This document shows, piece by piece, positions 1 to 7,735 of a stretch of DNA of 59,466 bases. The notes under the pieces are model-generated. The model was not told the DNA's origin. It worked only from the letters and a program-made list of their open reading frames with translations, and ran no database searches. How positions within the stretch are numbered: position 1 is the stretch's first letter; each line of letters opens with the position of its first letter. The translations under genes were made by a program, and so were the position numbers. Origin of the DNA: Candidatus Saganbacteria bacterium (GTDB lineage: Bacteria; Margulisbacteria; WOR-1; O2-12-FULL-45-9); assembly GCA_016219705.1 (NCBI GenBank), contig JACRKQ010000012.1, forward strand, positions 1 through 59,466, given 5' to 3'.

Positions 1-504
1 GACGATATCATCTAAGCAAATAGTATCAAGATTTGCAGTGTTACAGTCATGAATGGCGGCATAGAGATTTCCGAGCGTCAAACTTCTTCCTCTTAAAGCT
101 GTTCTGGCGGCGGCAAGATTATACCTGCTGGGAGAAGAATTGGTTGGGCGATCGGAAAATGCTCTATTTAGGGAACCAAATATTGAGGTCTGTAATTGAG
201 GCGTTAATGTCGGTTGGTTTGACTGCACGGCCTGGAAAGTTCGATTTAATATTCTTTGTTCTGGTGATCTACCGTTTGTTCTTGGACGAGCTCGATCAAC
301 GGTTCCCCCGCCTTCAAGAATGAATTGTTCTCCAGCAGGATTGGTGTTCGTTCTACTTCCGGGAACAGTAACGGTGAGACGAATATCGTTATCGTCGACA
401 AATCTGACCAGTTCAGCTTGAACAGCGCTAGTCAGAGTTCCTCTTCCCCAAGCCGGTAATCGGCCTTCATTTTGGACAATATAAGTTGCGGATGCTTCCA
501 CCAT
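1..504 (-). CDS. Unknown protein, 3' part cut off by window edge
   Basis: An open frame runs from an ATG at 504 to the left edge without a stop (168 codons). It is missing from the ORF track, probably because it is not closed. The protein begins MVEASATYIV and is rich in Asn, Thr, Arg and Ser, with a GGGTVDRARPR stretch; I see no signal peptide, membrane segment or motif I recognise. AGGTG lies just upstream of the ATG, too close for an ideal Shine-Dalgarno. It follows the truncated DUF4143 gene by about 50 bp on the same strand. The forward ORF at 33-323 is its shadow. Function unknown. Confidence 0.6.
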   Translation of the reverse strand, partial: MVEASATYIVQNEGRLPAWGRGTLTSAVQAELVRFVDDNDIRLTVTVPGSRTNTNPAGEQFILEGGGTVDRARPRTNGRSPEQRILNRTFQAVQSNQPTLTPQLQTSIFGSLNRAFSDRPTNSSPSRYNLAAARTALRGRSLTLGNLYAAIHDCNTANLDTICLDDIV

Positions 505-556
505 TGCACCTATATTATCGCAGGAAGTGGAGGAAAACTTGCATCGATTACTGAAC

Positions 557-1003
557 TCACGAACTTAAGAACAGCAACCATTGCCAGAGGGGGACGGTCT
601 TGATCGTTTTGCCTTTTATAACTTCCTGACTTTTTTGGTCGTCGTTTATTATTAATGCTTCGGAAAGATTAAATTTATCCATGGCGAGGAGTAGCGCGCG
701 TATCTCACGATCCCTTGTTTTCTCCTGATTGATATTCCAGCAAACCTGAATAAGCTTGTTCACTGACAATGATTCTTTTAGCAAAAAATCAACCTCCCGA
801 TGGTGGGTGTCTTTCCAGAAGAAAAGCTCCAGGTTGGGATTAAGCGCCATTTGCTGTTTGAGTTTCCAGAAAACAAGGCTTTCCGCGAGATGGCCAAGGT
901 TTTCGCTGACGGCCATATCCGGACTTGTATTGTACTGTATATATATGAGGTTTATACTGACGAGGGTATTAGTGCCGGTACTACTGACCGCCCTGCCTTG
1001 CAA
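557..1003 (-). pseudogene. C-terminal fragment of a DUF4143 ATPase-family protein
   Basis: The reading frame carries only the C-terminal restriction-endonuclease-like half of DUF4143 proteins: SENLGHLAESLVFWKL, then FFWKDTHHREVDFLL, LIQVCWN and a final VPLWQWLLFL. The AAA N-terminus with its P-loop is absent. Recognisable similarity starts near base 915, so the first 25-30 codons of the ORF are probably not native and overlap the serine-recombinase fragment on the other strand. An intact family member lies at 25817-27052. I read this as a gene broken by the rearrangement that also truncated the recombinase. Confidence 0.65.
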
Positions 1004-1459
1004 AAGCTTTTCAAGGATGCCAGGCAGAAAAAGTTCGATTTAGTTATAGTTTATAAAATCGACCGCCTAAGTCGCCGGCTTAAGGACCTAATAGAGATAG
1101 TTGACCAACTGGAAGTAAGCGGAGTAGGGTTTAAGTCCGCGACCGAGCCATTTGATACTACGACTTCGGCTGGTAAGTTAATGTTTCAACAGTTAGGCAG
1201 TTTTGCCGAATTCGAGAGAAATCGTATTGCCGAGAGAGTTTTTCCCGGTATGGTAAAAAGTGTCCAAAGCGGTAACTGGCATGGTTCCAGAAACAGTCCT
1301 ACCGGTTACACTTATAATAAAAAAAAAAGGTTGTTGGAGATTAATGAGCGTGAAGCCAGAATTGTCAGGCTGGTGTATAAGTTGTATTTAGAAGGTAAAA
1401 ACACAGCTCAAATTGCCGAGTATTTAAATGATAGTAAGCGGGAGCCGAGAGCAGGCCGA
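935..1459 (+). pseudogene. Serine recombinase fragment, fused in frame to miaB
   Basis: The translation from about 935 matches the middle of a large serine recombinase: VYTDEGISAG, DRPALQKLFKDAR, VYKIDRLSRR, ATEPFDTTTSAGKLMFQQLGSF, then the start of the recombinase domain (ARIVRLVYKLYLEGKNTAQIAEYLN). The N-terminus with the catalytic serine and the long C-terminal DNA-binding region are missing. The ORF track starts at 800, but the first 45 codons read antisense to the DUF4143 fragment and look non-native. At 1459/1460 the frame passes without a stop into MiaB. It cannot be active as it stands. Confidence 0.7.
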
Positions 1460-2509
1460 TATTTTATCAAAACTTACGGTTGCCAAATGAACGTGGCTGA
1501 TTCGGCTAAGCTGGAGGCTGTGCTTGAGCAATCCGATTATACTCAAGCGGAGAATCAAGAATCTGCTGACATCCTCTTAGTCAACACCTGCGTTGTCCGT
1601 CAAAACGCGGAGGATCGTGCTGCCTGGTACGTGACTTCGGCTAAAGGCCTGAAAGAAAAAAATCCTAACTTCAAAATTATCCTTTGCGGCTGTCTGGTTT
1701 CCGAACCCGGCCGCGACGTTAAAAAACAATTTCCTCACGTGGATCTTTTCTTGAAACCGAATGAACCCGGGAAGCTGGCGGAATTCTTAAAACCCCTAAC
1801 CCCTTATTCCCCTTCCCCCTTACCAAGGGGGAAGGGGATAGGGGATGGGGGTGTTACGATTATGACCGGCTGCGACAACTTCTGCTCCTACTGCGTTGTT
1901 CCCTACGTCCGCGGTCGGGAATACAGCCGGCCCCTTGACGAAGTCCTGGCGGAAATCAAAACGTTGGTGGAGCAGGGCGTGACTGATATCACATTGCTGG
2001 GCCAAAACGTAAATTCATATAAATTCGGATTAAGCACATTGTTAAGGGAGATACATTCATTTGACATTTGTCATTTGACATTTGTCATTAGGTTCCTCAC
2101 CTGTCATCCCCGCGATATGTCCGACGAGATCATCGAAGCCGTAGCGGAACTCCCCTACGTCGCCAAAGACTTCATGTTGCCGCTCCAATCTGGTGACGAT
2201 GTGATTTTGCAGAGGATGAATCGCGGCTATAGTCTGGCCCGCTATGTTGATCGGGTCAAAAAAATTCGCAGTTTAATGCCCATGGCTACCATAAGCGCTG
2301 ATATCCTCGTTGGTTTTCCCGGCGAGACGGAGGAACAATTCCAAAATACTTTGCGAGCCATTGAAGAAATCAAGTTCAATGATGTGCACATGTTTGCGTA
2401 TTCGCCCAGGCCAAACACGGCGGCTGCCACTTTACCTGACCAATTGTCTGATGAAATCAAGCAAGAGCGCCTGCAGCGTTTGATAAAAATGGTGCGAAAT
2501 ATGTTATAA
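1460..2509 (+). CDS. miaB: tRNA-2-methylthio-N6-dimethylallyladenosine synthase, truncated
   Basis: Radical-SAM methylthiotransferase that thiomethylates i6A37 of tRNA. The N-terminal UPF0004 domain carries its three cluster cysteines (YGCQMN, VNTCVV, LCGCLV) and the SAM domain has CDNFCSYC. Homology begins at YFIKTYGC with no start codon; the frame opens into the recombinase fragment, so only the first few residues are lost. Two in-frame repeat insertions lie inside (about 1793-1856 and 2061-2088). The protein stops at LIKMVRNML, before the C-terminal TRAM RNA-binding domain, so about 350 residues remain of the usual 430-460. Activity is doubtful. The enzyme could be MiaB or the related MtaB; the YGCQMN opening favours MiaB. 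Confidence 0.75.
   Translation, partial: YFIKTYGCQMNVADSAKLEAVLEQSDYTQAENQESADILLVNTCVVRQNAEDRAAWYVTSAKGLKEKNPNFKIILCGCLVSEPGRDVKKQFPHVDLFLKPNEPGKLAEFLKPLTPYSPSPLPRGKGIGDGGVTIMTGCDNFCSYCVVPYVRGREYSRPLDEVLAEIKTLVEQGVTDITLLGQNVNSYKFGLSTLLREIHSFDICHLTFVIRFLTCHPRDMSDEIIEAVAELPYVAKDFMLPLQSGDDVILQRMNRGYSLARYVDRVKKIRSLMPMATISADILVGFPGETEEQFQNTLRAIEEIKFNDVHMFAYSPRPNTAAATLPDQLSDEIKQERLQRLIKMVRNML
1793..1856. repeat. Palindromic G/C-run repeat inside miaB
   Basis: A near-perfect inverted repeat: runs of CCCCTTxCCCCTT on the left and AAGGGGGAAGGGG on the right, around the trinucleotide ACC. It keeps the miaB frame open and encodes TPYSPSPLPRGKGIGDGG between the UPF0004 and radical-SAM domains, where family members have an ordinary short linker. 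It resembles the palindromic elements usually found between genes. Confidence 0.75.
2061..2088. repeat. Two tandem 14-bp units inside miaB
   Basis: TTGACATTTGTCAT occurs twice back to back and is followed by TAGG. Each unit is itself nearly palindromic (TGACA/TGTCA). The in-frame product is FDICHLTFV, which replaces the variable loop before the conserved FLTCHPRDM motif. The TTTGTCATTAGG end recurs in the intergenic element at 52358-52474. Confidence 0.7.
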
Positions 2510-2510
2510 T
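2480..2510 (+). promoter_or_regulatory. Putative sigma70 promoter for prs-hom
   Basis: TTGATA at 2480 and TATAAT at 2505, 19 bp apart, with an extended -10 (TGT before TATAAT). It lies in the last codons of the truncated miaB and faces prs, whose leader would then contain the 2524-2636 repeat. Confidence 0.5.
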
Positions 2511-2523
2511 CTGCAAAAAGGTT

Positions 2524-2636
2524 AGTGCCCTCATCCGCTGGCGCAAAACACTCCCCCTTCTCCCAGAGGGAGAAGGCGACTCCCTCTCCCTTTGGGAGAG
2601 GGAGGGTAGCTTTAGGGTAAGCGGGTGAGGGTACTA
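2524..2636. repeat. Composite palindromic element between miaB and prs
   Basis: Outer arms CCCTCATCCGCT and AGCGGGTGAGGG enclose two strong hairpins, CCTTCTCCC/GGGAGAAGG and CCCTCTCCC/GGGAGAGGG. This is the architecture of widespread REP/MITE-like elements. It begins just after the miaB stop and lies in the untranslated leader of prs, 20 bp before its start. Confidence 0.7.
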
Positions 2637-2656
2637 TACAGGAGGAGCTAACAAAA

Positions 2657-3601
2657 ATGGCAAATTCTGAACTCCGCGTTTTCTACGGTACTTCTCATTC
2701 CGAGCTCGGTGAAAAAATTGTTAAACATTTAGGCTTGACCGCGGGCGACATTAAAATCTCCCGTTTTTCCGGCGGCGAGATTTACGCCCGGATCGCGGAA
2801 AACGTCCGGGGACAAAGCTGCGTCATCATCCAGACCTGCACCGATCAGGTTAACGCTGACCTGATGGAATTATTCATTATTATCGACGCCATGAAACGCG
2901 CTTCGGCCAGTTCAATTGCGGCGGTTATACCCCATTTTGGTTATGCCCGCCAGGACAGGAAGGCTGCTTCCCGGGAGCCCATTTCTGCCCGTCTCGTTGC
3001 TAACCTTCTGGAAACTGCGGGCGCCGATCGGGTGGTCGCTATGGATTTGCACTCTGACCAGATACAAGGTTTCTTTAATATTCCCGTCGATACCTTGACG
3101 GCCATACCGATTATCACCAATTATATTAAAAGTAAAAACCTCAAAGATCCGGTTGTTATTGCTCCCGATACCGGCCGGGTTAAAGTGGCTAAGAAATTAG
3201 CGGATCGGATTGGAGCAAAATTGGCGATCCTCCATAAAGTCCGCTCCGGCCATCATCAATCGGAAATTACCCATGTCGTCGGGGAAGTCAAAAATAAAAC
3301 TGTAATTTTGACCGATGATATGATCGATACGGCCGGGACGATTACCAGCGGGATTGACGCCCTGCGCCAAGCGAGCTGTAATTCTGACGTTTATGTGACC
3401 GCCACCCATGGCATTTTCTCCGGGCCGGCGGTGGAGCGGATGACCAAAGCTAATTGCGCTGAAGTCATTGTTACCGATACCTTGCCGATACCAAAAGAAA
3501 AACAATTCCAGGGCTTAAAGATTCTTTCGACAGCGGATCTTTTAGCCCAAGCAATCAGGAGAAATTATGAAAACCAATCCATTACATCACTCTTTGATTA
3601 A
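2657..3601 (+). CDS. prs: Ribose-phosphate pyrophosphokinase
   Basis: Makes PRPP from ribose 5-phosphate and ATP, the substrate used here by PurF and HisG. 314 residues, the normal length. Visible motifs: SGGEIYARI near residue 35, the RQDRKA flexible loop near 95, AMDLHSDQIQGFF near 125, and the PRPP-binding signature ILTDDMIDTAGT near 215. The start has a very good Shine-Dalgarno (GGAGGAG, 9 nt upstream). The 3' end overlaps hom by 35 bp in another frame, so the two are co-transcribed and probably translationally coupled. Confidence 0.95.
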   Translation: MANSELRVFYGTSHSELGEKIVKHLGLTAGDIKISRFSGGEIYARIAENVRGQSCVIIQTCTDQVNADLMELFIIIDAMKRASASSIAAVIPHFGYARQDRKAASREPISARLVANLLETAGADRVVAMDLHSDQIQGFFNIPVDTLTAIPIITNYIKSKNLKDPVVIAPDTGRVKVAKKLADRIGAKLAILHKVRSGHHQSEITHVVGEVKNKTVILTDDMIDTAGTITSGIDALRQASCNSDVYVTATHGIFSGPAVERMTKANCAEVIVTDTLPIPKEKQFQGLKILSTADLLAQAIRRNYENQSITSLFD

Positions 3602-4832
3602 AATCGGGATCATCGGCCTCGGCAATATCGGTTCAGCCGTCGCGGAGAATGTGATTAGAAATCACGCGGCGATTTTACAGAATAGAGGGATTGCTCTCTC
3701 CATCGCCAAAGTTTGCGACATCCGCCGCCGAAAAATTAATCTACCGTTGACCGACGACCCGGCGGAAATCATTAACGACCCGGATATTTCTGTCGTGGTG
3801 GAAGCAATTGGCGGAGAAAAACCGGCGGCAGAATTTATCCTAGCGGCGCTTAAGGCTGGTAAACATGTGGTGACGCCAAATAAGGAAGTCATCGCTAAAC
3901 ATTTGCCAAAATTCTTAACACAAGCGAAAAAATCCGGCGTCCAACTGCGGTTTGAAGCGGCCGTCGGCGGCGGCATCCCGATCATCGCCGCTTTACAGGA
4001 AAATTTAGTCGGTAGCCGGCTCAATGAAGTTTACGGCATTGTTAATGGCACGACCAATTATATCCTTTCCAGGATGTTAGGAGAGGGGATAGAGTTTGCC
4101 GCTGCGCTGAAAGGAGCGCAGGCTAAAGGTTATGCGGAACAAAACCCGGCGGCTGATATCGCAGGCCAAGATGCGGCTTACAAGGCTGTGATTCTGGCAG
4201 CCAGCGCATTTCGGGTCCAGGTTGACTGGAAACAAGTTTATCGTGAAGGTATCAAGGCCATTACCCAGGAAGACATTCACTACGCTTTTGATATTGGTTA
4301 CGTTATTAAGTTACTGGCGATTGTCAGATTAGAGAAAAATAAATTAGATGTCAGGGTTCATCCGGCCCTGGTTGTGCACGACCATCCTCTGGCTTCCGTC
4401 TCTGATAACTATAACGCTATCTATGTAAAGGGCGAACCGGTCGGACAATTGATGTTTTATGGACCGGGGGCGGGGGGTGGACCGACGGCGTCAGCGATTA
4501 TTGGGGATGTGATCAGAGTATCAGAACATCAGAGCATCAGAATATCAGATTTAAAAAAGATCCCTTTGCAAAAGATCGGTGAGATCTCTAGCCGGTATTA
4601 TCTACGGCTGCAGGTTTTGGACCGTCCCGGGGTGTTAGCGGATATTGCCAGGATTTTTGCCCGCCATAATGTCAGCCTCGCGGCGGTAACGCAGAAAGAA
4701 GTAGTTGATGGATTGGTGACGATTGTGATTTTAACGCACGAAGTTAACGAGAAAAACCTGCAAAAAGCTTTAAGTCAGTTGAAACATTTGGCTGCGGTGC
4801 GAAAAATAGGCAATGTAATCAGGATTATTTAA
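3567..4832 (+). CDS. hom: Homoserine dehydrogenase
   Basis: NAD(P)-dependent reduction of aspartate semialdehyde to homoserine for Thr/Met synthesis. 421 residues with a Rossmann start IGIIGLGNIGSAVA near residue 13, the family motif VNGTTNYILSRM near 158, GYAEQNPAADIAGQDAAYK near 187, and a C-terminal ACT domain (LRLQVLDRPGVLADIARIF). It starts within the end of prs; RBS AGGAG precedes the ATG. A short ATCAGA-type tandem repeat (about 4516-4546) encodes VSEHQSIRISD between catalytic and ACT domains and looks like an in-frame repeat insertion. Confidence 0.93.
   Translation: MKTNPLHHSLIKIGIIGLGNIGSAVAENVIRNHAAILQNRGIALSIAKVCDIRRRKINLPLTDDPAEIINDPDISVVVEAIGGEKPAAEFILAALKAGKHVVTPNKEVIAKHLPKFLTQAKKSGVQLRFEAAVGGGIPIIAALQENLVGSRLNEVYGIVNGTTNYILSRMLGEGIEFAAALKGAQAKGYAEQNPAADIAGQDAAYKAVILAASAFRVQVDWKQVYREGIKAITQEDIHYAFDIGYVIKLLAIVRLEKNKLDVRVHPALVVHDHPLASVSDNYNAIYVKGEPVGQLMFYGPGAGGGPTASAIIGDVIRVSEHQSIRISDLKKIPLQKIGEISSRYYLRLQVLDRPGVLADIARIFARHNVSLAAVTQKEVVDGLVTIVILTHEVNEKNLQKALSQLKHLAAVRKIGNVIRII
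4516..4546. repeat. ATCAGA tandem repeat inside hom
   Basis: ATCAGA recurs five times within about 35 bp, separated by GT, AC, GC and AT dinucleotides, in the linker before the ACT domain. The pattern is of simple intergenic repeat type and is read in frame. Confidence 0.5.
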
Positions 4833-4841
4833 TGGCGATCA

Positions 4842-5789
4842 ATGAAGCTTAAGTTTGTCTTAATGGCTGCGGCTGTTGTCTTATGCCTGACAGGTAATCT
4901 GCGAGCGCAGCAAGATCCGCCTTCATCAACGCGCCAAATCCAGCTCTTTGTTGAACCAGCCGCTGGCCGGCAGCCGATTATCGACGCTATAAATGGAGCC
5001 AAACAAGCTATCCGCGTCGAGAGCTACCTGCTGACGGATTTTAAAATTATGCAGGCCTTGCGCGATGCCGCCCGGCGCGGCATCAACGTGCGGATCATCC
5101 TTGGAGCGCCGCCGTACGAAAAAATAAAGTCCCGGACCGGAAATCCTGCTTTTGCCTTAACGCACGCCAAGTTTCTTATAATTGATAATTCACAAGCTTT
5201 CATCATGACGCTTAATCTGACCAAATCCGCCTTTGGCCGCAACCGCGAGTTTGGCGTCATCACCGGTTATCCGGATGACGTCGAAGAGCTCAAAGAATTG
5301 TTTGAAGCGGATTGGGATAGGTCGACCAGCCGGATTGTCAATCGCGACCTGGTCTGCGGGCCCTCTGATTCCAGGGTTAAAATACTCTCTTTTATTGACG
5401 GGGCAAAAAAATCGCTGGAAATTTACAATGAGGAGCTTCAGGATAAGGAGATTGAAAACCATTTACTGGCTGCCGTCGGCCGCGGAGTGGACGTTCGGCT
5501 TATCCTTCCCCCGGTGAAAAACGATCGCGATCCCAATGCCTTTGGCCAGCCGCGGCTCCTGGCCGGCGGGGTGAAAATTAACTGGCTGCAAAAACCGTTT
5601 GTCCACGCTAAAATGATTTTAGCCGATCGCCGGCGCGCTTTTGTCGGCTCGCAGAATTTTTCTCCCGCTTCCCTGGACCGCAACCGCGAAGTGGGAATTT
5701 TGCTCGATGAAGCGACCGCAATCAAGACATTAGCGGAAACTTTTGACGCAGATTGGACCAAAAGCCGGCCGGCGGAGCTTCCCCGATAG
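4842..5789 (+). CDS. Secreted phospholipase D-family protein, two HKD motifs
   Basis: A 315-residue protein with a Sec signal peptide (MKLKFVLMAAAVVLCLTG, cleavage near LRAQQ). Two PLD phosphodiesterase motifs are intact: HAKFLIIDN...NLTKSAFGRNRE near residue 107 and HAKMILADRR...SQNFSPASLDRNRE near 255, so it should fold as a pseudo-dimeric single-chain PLD enzyme outside the cytoplasm. Substrate (lipid or nucleic acid) cannot be read from sequence; the Nuc-like size and repeated HxK...N pattern also suit an exported nuclease. It follows hom by 9 bp and its stop overlaps the next start. Confidence 0.85.
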   Translation: MKLKFVLMAAAVVLCLTGNLRAQQDPPSSTRQIQLFVEPAAGRQPIIDAINGAKQAIRVESYLLTDFKIMQALRDAARRGINVRIILGAPPYEKIKSRTGNPAFALTHAKFLIIDNSQAFIMTLNLTKSAFGRNREFGVITGYPDDVEELKELFEADWDRSTSRIVNRDLVCGPSDSRVKILSFIDGAKKSLEIYNEELQDKEIENHLLAAVGRGVDVRLILPPVKNDRDPNAFGQPRLLAGGVKINWLQKPFVHAKMILADRRRAFVGSQNFSPASLDRNREVGILLDEATAIKTLAETFDADWTKSRPAELPR

Positions 5790-7270
5790 TGGCGAAGAAT
5801 TTATTTTTATCTAAAAGCAAGTATCTCCACGGGTTACAGTGCCCCAAATATTTCTGGTATGAATATCATGATAAATCGGCTATCCCGCCGCCGAAGCTGG
5901 CGATCCAGCGGTCTTTTGACGAAGGTAAAAAGATCGGCGAATTAGCGCAAAAACTTTTTCCCGGAGGCCTGTTGTTGGCCAGGGAGAGAGAGCCGCGGCT
6001 GCAACATAAGCAATCGGTTGCTGCCCTTAAATTGCGCCGCCCATTATTTGAACCCGGTTTTGTCTTCCAGCAAACTTATGCGCTGGCCGACATTTTAACC
6101 CCCGTTGGCGACGATGAATGGGACATGATCGAAGTCAAGAGCAGTACCAGCGTTAAAAGCGAATATTATCATGACGCGGCCTTCCAGCGGTATGTTTATG
6201 AAGGGGCTGGTTTAAAGATCAGACGCTGTTTTATTTTACATCTCAATAAAGGATATATCCGTCGCGGCGCATTGGATGTGGAAGCTTTATTTAATAAAGT
6301 CGATATCACCCAGGAATGCCAGGTTCTCGCTGGACAGATTAGCGCCCAGATCGAACTGCTCAATAAAGTTATGGCCAGCCAGGATATCCCGGCGATAAGG
6401 ATTGGCCCGCATTGCGATAAGCCCCACCATTGTCCTTTGAGTAACTTGTGTTGGTCGTTTTTGCCGGAAGAGGACAATGTTTTCCTGCTGAACGGCGGCG
6501 GACAAAAGTGCTGGGAATTGCTGGACCAGGGGATAACGAAATTGACTGATATCCCCGCGAACTACGACTTAAATTTTCGCCAGGTCGCCCAGATCCAGGC
6601 CCACCAAAGCCGCCGGCCTTATTTTGATAAAGAGGCAATCAGGGAATTCCTGACGGCGATAAAATATCCGTTATTTTTCCTTGATTTTGAGACGTTAGCG
6701 ACGGCAGTCCCTTTATTTGACGGGGTCGGCCCGTACCAGCCGGTCCCTTTCCAATATGTTGTTTATTGTCTTAAAAGCGCAGAGAGCTCCCCCGAAAAGT
6801 TTTCTTTTCTGGCACCTGATCGCCAGGACCCGCGCGAGACAATTTTACGCCAATTACAGCAGTTACTGGGAGAAGCAGGCTCAATCATCGCTTACAGCGC
6901 AGCCTTCGAGAAAAATTGCCTGAAGGCGGCGGCGAACGAATATCCAGAATACCGCGAGTGGGTGGAACGGTTGAACAAGCGTTTTGTCGATTTATTAGTG
7001 CCGTTCCAAAAATTTTACTATTACCATCCCCAACAATTAGGGCGCGCGTCGATAAAAAATGTTTTACCGGCCCTGACCGGCCGTTCGTACAAGGGGTTGG
7101 AAATCGGTGAGGGCGGGACGGCCTCCGCCGAATTTTATCGGGTCATGTTTGGGGATAATGTTTCGGCCGAAGAACGGGAAAAAATCCGCGCCGCCTTGGA
7201 AATTTATTGTGATCAGGATACTCTTGGAATGGTGGAGATACTGGAGATTCTGCAGCGGCACGTTAAATAA
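5789..7270 (+). CDS. DUF2779 protein with Cas4/RecB-like nuclease domain
   Basis: The track begins at 5753, but GTG at 5789 overlaps the upstream stop (TAGTG), has GGCGGAG before it, and gives the usual N-terminus VAKNLFLSKSKYL. Residues 1-200 look like a PD-(D/E)xK nuclease of Cas4 type: LQCPKYFWY, DILTP...MIEVKSST, DAAFQRYV, and a cysteine cluster CDKPHHCPLSNLCW that with the N-terminal Cys could hold a 4Fe-4S cluster. The C-terminal half is DUF2779, with an RNase H/exonuclease-like FLDFETL start, AYSAAFEKNCL and YCDQDTLGMVEI acidic motifs. Probable two-module nuclease; pathway unknown. Confidence 0.85.
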   Translation: MAKNLFLSKSKYLHGLQCPKYFWYEYHDKSAIPPPKLAIQRSFDEGKKIGELAQKLFPGGLLLAREREPRLQHKQSVAALKLRRPLFEPGFVFQQTYALADILTPVGDDEWDMIEVKSSTSVKSEYYHDAAFQRYVYEGAGLKIRRCFILHLNKGYIRRGALDVEALFNKVDITQECQVLAGQISAQIELLNKVMASQDIPAIRIGPHCDKPHHCPLSNLCWSFLPEEDNVFLLNGGGQKCWELLDQGITKLTDIPANYDLNFRQVAQIQAHQSRRPYFDKEAIREFLTAIKYPLFFLDFETLATAVPLFDGVGPYQPVPFQYVVYCLKSAESSPEKFSFLAPDRQDPRETILRQLQQLLGEAGSIIAYSAAFEKNCLKAAANEYPEYREWVERLNKRFVDLLVPFQKFYYYHPQQLGRASIKNVLPALTGRSYKGLEIGEGGTASAEFYRVMFGDNVSAEEREKIRAALEIYCDQDTLGMVEILEILQRHVK

Positions 7271-7309
7271 GTTAAAAAGGGAAAACATTTTAACGTATCA
7301 ACATTTTAA

Positions 7310-7675
7310 CTAAAGCGACTCTGCCCATGGTTTTTTCCTCAAAGCCTTCTTTGCTGAAGTTAGTTTTTTCTGTTTCAGCGTCTTCTCCTTAGACCGCCGC
7401 GACCGCCGCCGCTTCTGCCGCCGTATTTTTTCAATTTGTCTTTGTCGTTCCGATTTCTGTTGGTTTAATCTTTCCGCGATCTTTTCCTCTAAACGGCGCC
7501 AGGCTAATAAACGGTTGACGGCCTGGGAACGCTCCTGGGTCATTTTAACTTCAATCCCCGTCGGCAGATGCTTTAAATAGACGCCCGTTGCCGTCTTATT
7601 GACGTTCTGTCCACCCGGGCCGCCGGAGCGGATAAACTTTTCTATGATGTCGCTTTTCTTGATAAAATTGGTCAT
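7310..7675 (-). CDS. Release-factor-like GGQ protein (ArfB/RF-1 domain family)
   Basis: A 121-residue protein with the catalytic loop SGGPGGQNVNKTATGV, which hydrolyses peptidyl-tRNA in the ribosomal peptidyl-transferase centre, followed by RSQAVNRLLAWRRL and a long basic tail (RRQKRRRSRRSKEK) that in ArfB-like factors enters the mRNA channel. It has no codon-recognition domain, so it suits stalled-ribosome rescue rather than termination. I chose the second ATG (7675): AAAGG lies 7 nt upstream, and a TATAAT lies only 12 nt from it. Convergent to the DUF2779 gene. Confidence 0.8.
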   Translation of the reverse strand: MTNFIKKSDIIEKFIRSGGPGGQNVNKTATGVYLKHLPTGIEVKMTQERSQAVNRLLAWRRLEEKIAERLNQQKSERQRQIEKIRRQKRRRSRRSKEKTLKQKKLTSAKKALRKKPWAESL

Positions 7676-7735
7676 ATTGTTGCCTTTATTATACATTAGT
7701 GCTAGAATTTTTTACAATGATGCGTAGAGATTTAA

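Noticed and set aside
2524-2636. Composite palindrome as a transcription terminator of miaB
   Set aside because: The hairpins are strong but no T-run follows, and the element lies downstream of the prs promoter; a repeat element fits better.
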